64,000 bases of DNA from Porodaedalea pini (lineage: Eukaryota > Basidiomycota > Agaricomycetes > Hymenochaetales > Hymenochaetaceae), in assembly GCA_002794775.1 (NCBI GenBank), contig NBAY01000079.1:1-64000 (forward strand). The letters run 5' to 3'. Numbering within the stretch: position 1 is the stretch's first letter; each line of letters begins with the position of its first letter. Positions 59,130-64,000 of this stretch are shown here, in pieces. The notes below the pieces were generated by a model that made no database searches, was not told the DNA's origin, and saw nothing but the letters and a program-made list of their open reading frames with translations. The translations under genes and the position numbers were made by a program.

Positions 59130-62100
59130 GTGCCTTGCCTAAGTATCAGGTCGACATCTGAAGCTCCTCGGTGCTCTACATGCATACAGGCAAAGGTCCA
59201 AGAAGAACCAAGCAGCCCACCACCACCACCACCCAGAGGACGAGGCCGAGGAAGACCAAGAGGACGTCCACTGGCCACAGCCACCCCTCGAATCTTACAC
59301 ACTCCCAGAGAAGCGTTGTCGTCACCCTTTCACCGATCTGGAATCACCAACCCAGAAAACACACCTCAGGACACTGAACAACAACAGCCACCCTCAGTAG
59401 CTGAACCAAAACTCACACAAGAATGAGGACAACCAGTCGAACCTAGAAGGATCCTACCTGACCTCATTGAAACACCAATATCACTTTGTATCCCAGGAAG
59501 CTTTGTAACCGGCAACAGGTCGCATTTCAGCATTGCCAGTACACCACTCAGTCAGCAGATACAAAGACCCAGGGAAACACCCGAAAACGAGGAAAGGAAC
59601 CCAGGCCTCGAAGGATACAGAAGTCCAACAAGGGAACGAAGTCGCTCCAGATCCAAAGAAGTAGTCAGGAAATTAGTATCGCCAGGACCGCGAGAATCGG
59701 CAACACCATATTGAAACCAGTCACTAGGATCATTGTCACCCCGAAGGCCAGGATCGCCACTCATTTGGAACAGGCAAGCCATCAGAAGGCAACTCGACGA
59801 ACCTCTCGTTCAGACAGGAGGACCAATAGAAGGACCAACAAAACAAGACTTGGAACCTGAGAATCCTACCCCTGACCAAGAAGACCTACCTCCACCAGCA
59901 CCACCTCCAACTCCAGAAGGAATGGTGCCTGTTGCAATATCGAGAATTGCCAACCCATACCCAGAAACGTGCCCGTCTACCCCGGAACAACCAGGAAGAA
60001 CACCAACTCCTCCCCCAAGAACACCTACACCAGCACCGCTGAATTCCCATATCGTGGTGCCACCAATAGTCAGAGCAGTCATGGCTAATTCTACCACACA
60101 AGGATTGAGCCAAGGGCCTTCACATGCTCCACCAACAGTACCACCAGCACAACCCATGCTGAACATAGCAAATCCTCTCCCAGACCTCACCGAGTCCAGA
60201 AATCTCCTGATCACCGGACCAAACCCTCCAGTTCCAGGAGCAACAATGCCAAACAGACACGACAAGCAAGCACCAGCAATGAACACTGATGTGGAACCAG
60301 AAGGGATCCCACGATTCTTTGAAGAAGTCAACATATTAGGATCAAATGCAGGGATCACTGAGCTACAGAAAATTAATTGGGCACGTTATTACGCACCAGT
60401 ATGCAAGGAGTTACTATGGTCATCTCTCCCACAGGCATGACAAAACGATTTTGCGGCATTCAAAACAGCCACCCTAGGCTTCTATCCGGCCGCAACGATA
60501 AGATACATGTACGGGGATCTAATCAACTTCGTTGCTGAGAACTCCAACAAAGTTTTGATGAGCATGGCTGCCCTGGGAGAATATCACTGAAGCTTCATGC
60601 GTATTATGTCATATCTGGTTCAAGAAGGAGTCATTTCGGAACTAGACCAAAAGCGGTTCTATTGAGAAGGTCTGAATCAACTCACCAATCAGCATCTCAA
60701 ACAACAGCTTCGGTTGGTTGACTTTCGACACCCAGCCAGCGTCCCTTGGGATATACCAGTTTTGTACAATGAGCTCGACCGACTTATAGCAGGAGGGGTC
60801 CTAGTAACTGGCCCTGGTGTGCAGCAAGGTTACGCAGTACCGCAGTATGGAACATTCGGGATACCCACAGCACCTCCATACTTTACTCAGCAACACGTCG
60901 CCGCAGCATCTGGACCATATGCACCAACCCCCATCAAACAAGAGGACATGGAACTAAGCCTTCTCACATGCATGGTATTGGACTTACAAGCTGAAGTAAG
61001 GGATCTCTGGGGCGAAAGGAAGGAGGAGTACTGAAGACAGGGCTACAAGGATTGGTATGCTTGAGATCAGCCATATGCCCCTAATGAACCATGGGATTAC
61101 CAGCGACCCGACGATTATGGACGACCACATGAAGAGTACAGGGCACCGCCGAGAGGCCCACCCCCAGCCAGAAATATGCAGGTAAGGAATACAGGACCCT
61201 GAACGTGTGCCATGTGCCACAGCGCCAGACACCTGTTCAGAGACTGTATGATCAGGGACACATTGCTGAACCAGTGACTATTGGCCTTGGATGCACAAGG
61301 ATTTGTTGTGATGCCAGGAGGAACACGACTACCGCTGGGACCTCAAGGCTCTTCTCTACTGGATCGAATGAACTTGTACTATTGAGACCACCTGAACGAA
61401 GTCCCTCCCGGTACAACTCTTCCGGTCGATATGACAGTGCTACGAGATCCACCACCGCACCAAACAGCGAACTTGTTTGATATGTACTATCCCACCATAT
61501 CAGGACCAAGTATGTATACGCTGACCCAGCCATGTAAGGAGGAAGCCCATATCGAAGAAGTCCAGGACAAATACATAGGGGAAGGAAAGAAGGTTCGGTT
61601 CGACGATACCAGCAATTCTCATGGGCAGCAGAGACGATCGGTGAGACTGGCAAATATAGGAAAGGTCAACCCTCCCTCACCCAAGCGCACAATGAAACCA
61701 ATGAAAGAACAAGAGGGACGCGAACCAGCTATGGACTCGGGCATACCAGAAACTGAAACAGACAAGGGAAAGGAGAAGGAATCAGCCAAGCCCAGAACAA
61801 TTGGAGAATTGGTACCCGACTCTATTCAACCTAGTGAGCCTATGAAAGTCCATGTAGCACCACCACGGGAAAGGACGGAACCAAAGCCCGCACTTCCCAA
61901 TCCTACAATAGACATACAGAGGCCTCAATTCAAATACAACACACCGGCAAATGACCCCACAATGGTCAACGCAGTATTTCACCGATTCTTGGACTCCACA
62001 GTGTCAGTATCAGGTCGGGAACTGTTGGCAACTTCGCCAGAAGTCAGACGAAAGTGCAAGGACATGATGACGGCAAAGCGAAGTCCGATAAACCTCAAAG

Positions 62101-62621
62101 ATGAAGGCACAGCCATGTACTCAGTAGGACCCAGGCCGGGATCGCTAGATGAGACAATGGAAAAGGAACCAGTCGCACCAGCAACCGTACCAATTCAAGT
62201 CGTCGATGTATGGCTGGATGGAAAGGTCGAGGTGGAAGGGCTACTTGACACCAGAGCTTCGTTTATCGGACTATCGTGAGATGTGTGGAAACATCTAGGA
62301 TCGCTGACTCTGAACAACAAACGAATCACTATCGAAACAGCAGACACGTCTAGGACCCAATTGCTCGGATTAATACTGCGACTCAGGATAGGACTCAGAG
62401 GATTCTCGGTACTCGTACAAGCACAAGTTGTACACCTGGCACCGTTTGACATCCTACTCAGCTGACCATTCCTCGCACACTGCAAGGCTCGGTTGATGGA
62501 TATAGACATCGACGACCAGGTACTAGAACTAATCCACCTGGTAATGGAAGAAGATGTATCAATTCCAACTCAAGAATGAACACAACAAAAGCAACCAGCC
62601 AAGGATGAGGATTTTTGATAG
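59130..62621 (+). pseudogene. gag: Gypsy gag-pro frame with 14 TGA stops
   Basis: One frame of about 1160 codons that ends at TAG 62619-62621. A basic Pro/Arg-rich start (RGRGRGRPRGR) and a long Pro-rich stretch lead to the gag core (FFEEVNILGSNAGITELQKI near 60320), a CCHC knuckle CAMCHSARHLFRDC (near 61205-61246), and a protease-like segment (VEGLLDTRASFIGLS near 62240) with DILLS followed by a stop where relatives have Arg. The active site DTG is DTR. In-frame TGA at 59424, 59712, 60438, 60588, 60663, 61032, 61062, 61200, 61275, 61383, 62277, 62463, 62577 and 62616; no other stop. Confidence 0.88.
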
Positions 62622-64000
62622 TCAATGAATCAGTACAATATCGACGAGATGAACCAGAGATGCAACCATGCTATACCACAAATACCCCAGAGTCAGACAC
62701 AGTACATATTTCTTTTGACAGGCAGTCTATTGAAATCACCATCACGGAAAAGGGAGGCGTAAAATCAAAACAAAATACGAAAAACAACAAAACCCAAACG
62801 AACGGCGGAACAGGACTATTCTCCATTAATCACCCATATGACAACGAATCTCTAATTCCTCGAACAAATCAGACCTGCCGAACAACTCAGCCATTCTACA
62901 AGTACAAAAAGGTTGCCGATTGTATAAAGCCGGTTCCAACCACACTCCCCGAAGAATACCGAATCACCAGGACACAACACCCCAATCCTCTGAAGGACCT
63001 TCCGGAACTGCCAACCCACCCTCCACCATTCTCACCTGGGAAACAACTCACCCAGGAACGATACGATGAAATGGACATAGATCTGGCCAGATTCCTACTC
63101 CCTGAAGAAAAGGATCTTGTGTGGTGGGTTATTCGGACACAGGAGATGGCGTTCACATGGGACAAAACAGAAAAGGGTGCACTCGACTATGACTACTTCG
63201 CTCCAGTTCTTATCCCAATGATCGAGCATATTCCATGGGTACTGAAAAATCCCACTGGGGATATTCGACAAGGTCGTCGCAATCATCAAAGACAAAATCA
63301 TGTCCGGCGTTTACGAACCATCAAACTCGTCATATTGATCCAGGTGGTTCTGTGTAGTAAAGAAGGACGGAAAGTCGCTGAGAATAGTCCACAATCTTCA
63401 ACCACTAAACGCAGTCACAATACAAGATCCATCAGTACCATATCCAACTGAACACATTGCTGAGTCTTTTGGGGGCCGATCCTGTTATACAACTTTGGAC
63501 TTATTCGTAGCATTCGACCAAAGGAAACTCGCCATATGAAGTAGGGACATAATGACATTCCAAACACCATTAGGAGCATTCCGACTCACATCGATTCCCA
63601 TGGGGTATACAAACTCCCAGCAAATCATGCACACCGATGTCACATTCATCCTGAAGGACAAAATCCCAGACGTGGCCTTCCCATACATAGATGATGTACC
63701 CATAAAAGGGCCGGCCACACGATACGAGCTGCAGGATGGATCATATGAGACCATCCCTGAAAATTCAGGAATCCACCGATTCATATGGGAACACCTAAAC
63801 GACATCAACTGAGTCCTCCAAAGGTTCAAAGTAGTTGGAGCAACTCTGTCTGGGAAAAAGTTGGTACTCGCGGCACCTGAAGCTGTGATACTTGGCCATA
63901 CATGCAACTACTCAGGACGAGTCCCAGATGAAGCATGAGTCCAAAAAGTCATCGACTGGCCCCCTTGTGAAGACATTACCGATGTTCGATCATTCCTTGG
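62615..64000 (+). pseudogene. pol: Gypsy pol: linker and reverse transcriptase
   Basis: In the -1 frame after gag-pro. The linker (KYKKVADCIKPVPTTLPEEYRI) leads to MIEHIPWVLK; a one-base change in an A-run near 63236-63246 then shifts to the frame with KDKIMSGVYEPSNSSY, FCVVKKDGKSLRIVHNLQPLN, LDLFVAFDQ, TTFQTPLGAF-like and FPYIDDVPIKGP, the RT catalytic box being YIDD. TGA stops at 63336, 63537, 63810 and 63936; at 63336 and 63810 relatives have Arg. The frame leaves the window at an RT-RNase H join. Confidence 0.85.

Larger units (their letters stand above)
58281..64000 (+). mobile_element. Gypsy-type retrotransposon, 5' LTR to RT (runs out of window)
   Basis: 5' LTR 58281-59101, primer site, a single gag-pro frame (59130-62621) and pol in the -1 frame from 62615. 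The order and motifs match the minus-strand element at 29592-33374. All 18 premature stops that I count in the two frames are TGA; one additional frame change lies near 63244. Integrase and the 3' LTR would be beyond 64000. Confidence 0.9.

Noticed and set aside
59130..63938. TGA read as a sense codon (altered code) in the gypsy element
   Set aside because: Many CGA codons remain next to the TGA codons, the chromovirus in the same window uses standard stops and has none inside, and CpG deamination explains TGA-only stops.

Overview
The window reads as repeat-rich nuclear DNA of a mushroom-type basidiomycete (Agaricomycetes). The evidence is the roughly 50-base GT-AG introns, the recognisable fungal rpb1, prp8 and not1 exons, and the mix of Ty3/gypsy, LINE, Helitron and DDE elements. 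I see no intact, clearly functional host housekeeping gene. Almost everything is a transposable element, a decayed copy of one, or a pseudogene made from pieces of host genes.

1-8.7 kb: a young, apparently complete Ty3/gypsy chromovirus (405-7387) with two 447-base LTRs that look identical and a 5-base target duplication. It sits inside a LINE-type ORF1 on the minus strand, whose frame runs on through the insertion point to the window edge. The chromovirus carries an 11-base primer site complementary to the predicted 5' end of its own RNA, the Tf1/sushi self-priming arrangement.

8.76-41.7 kb: three mosaic cassettes built from fragments of four host genes (a BTB/CAP-Gly gene, rpb1, prp8 and not1), joined at abrupt seams and keeping their introns. 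Cassette A (plus strand, 8.76-17.1) is BTB-rpb1-not1. Cassette B (minus, 29.2-23.55) is BTB-rpb1-prp8. Cassette C (minus, 41.3-34.0) is BTB-prp8-rpb1-CAP-Gly. A and B face each other across a small TIR element and an AT-rich, nonsense-broken Helitron whose protein ends in a cysteine-peptidase-like domain. B and C share a 362-base upstream flank. Between B and C lies a 5'-intact, 3'-truncated gypsy element (minus, 29.6-33.4).

41.7-58.2 kb: an AT-rich block with a decayed IS630/Tc1-like DDE transposase, a pogo-like MITE, and a run of intron-containing genes of unknown function. Most of these encode coiled-coil proteins, two of them paralogues lying tail to tail around a 0.5 kb inverted repeat. 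This block is the best candidate for something undescribed.

58.3-64 kb: the 5' LTR and gag-pro-pol of another gypsy element, cut by the window end. Its long frames are broken by many premature stops and all of those are TGA, the pattern expected from CpG deamination at CGA codons. The Helitron stops are all TAA or TAG.

No CRISPR array, tRNA or rRNA gene was recognised. All family names come from reading motifs by eye; no database search was possible.
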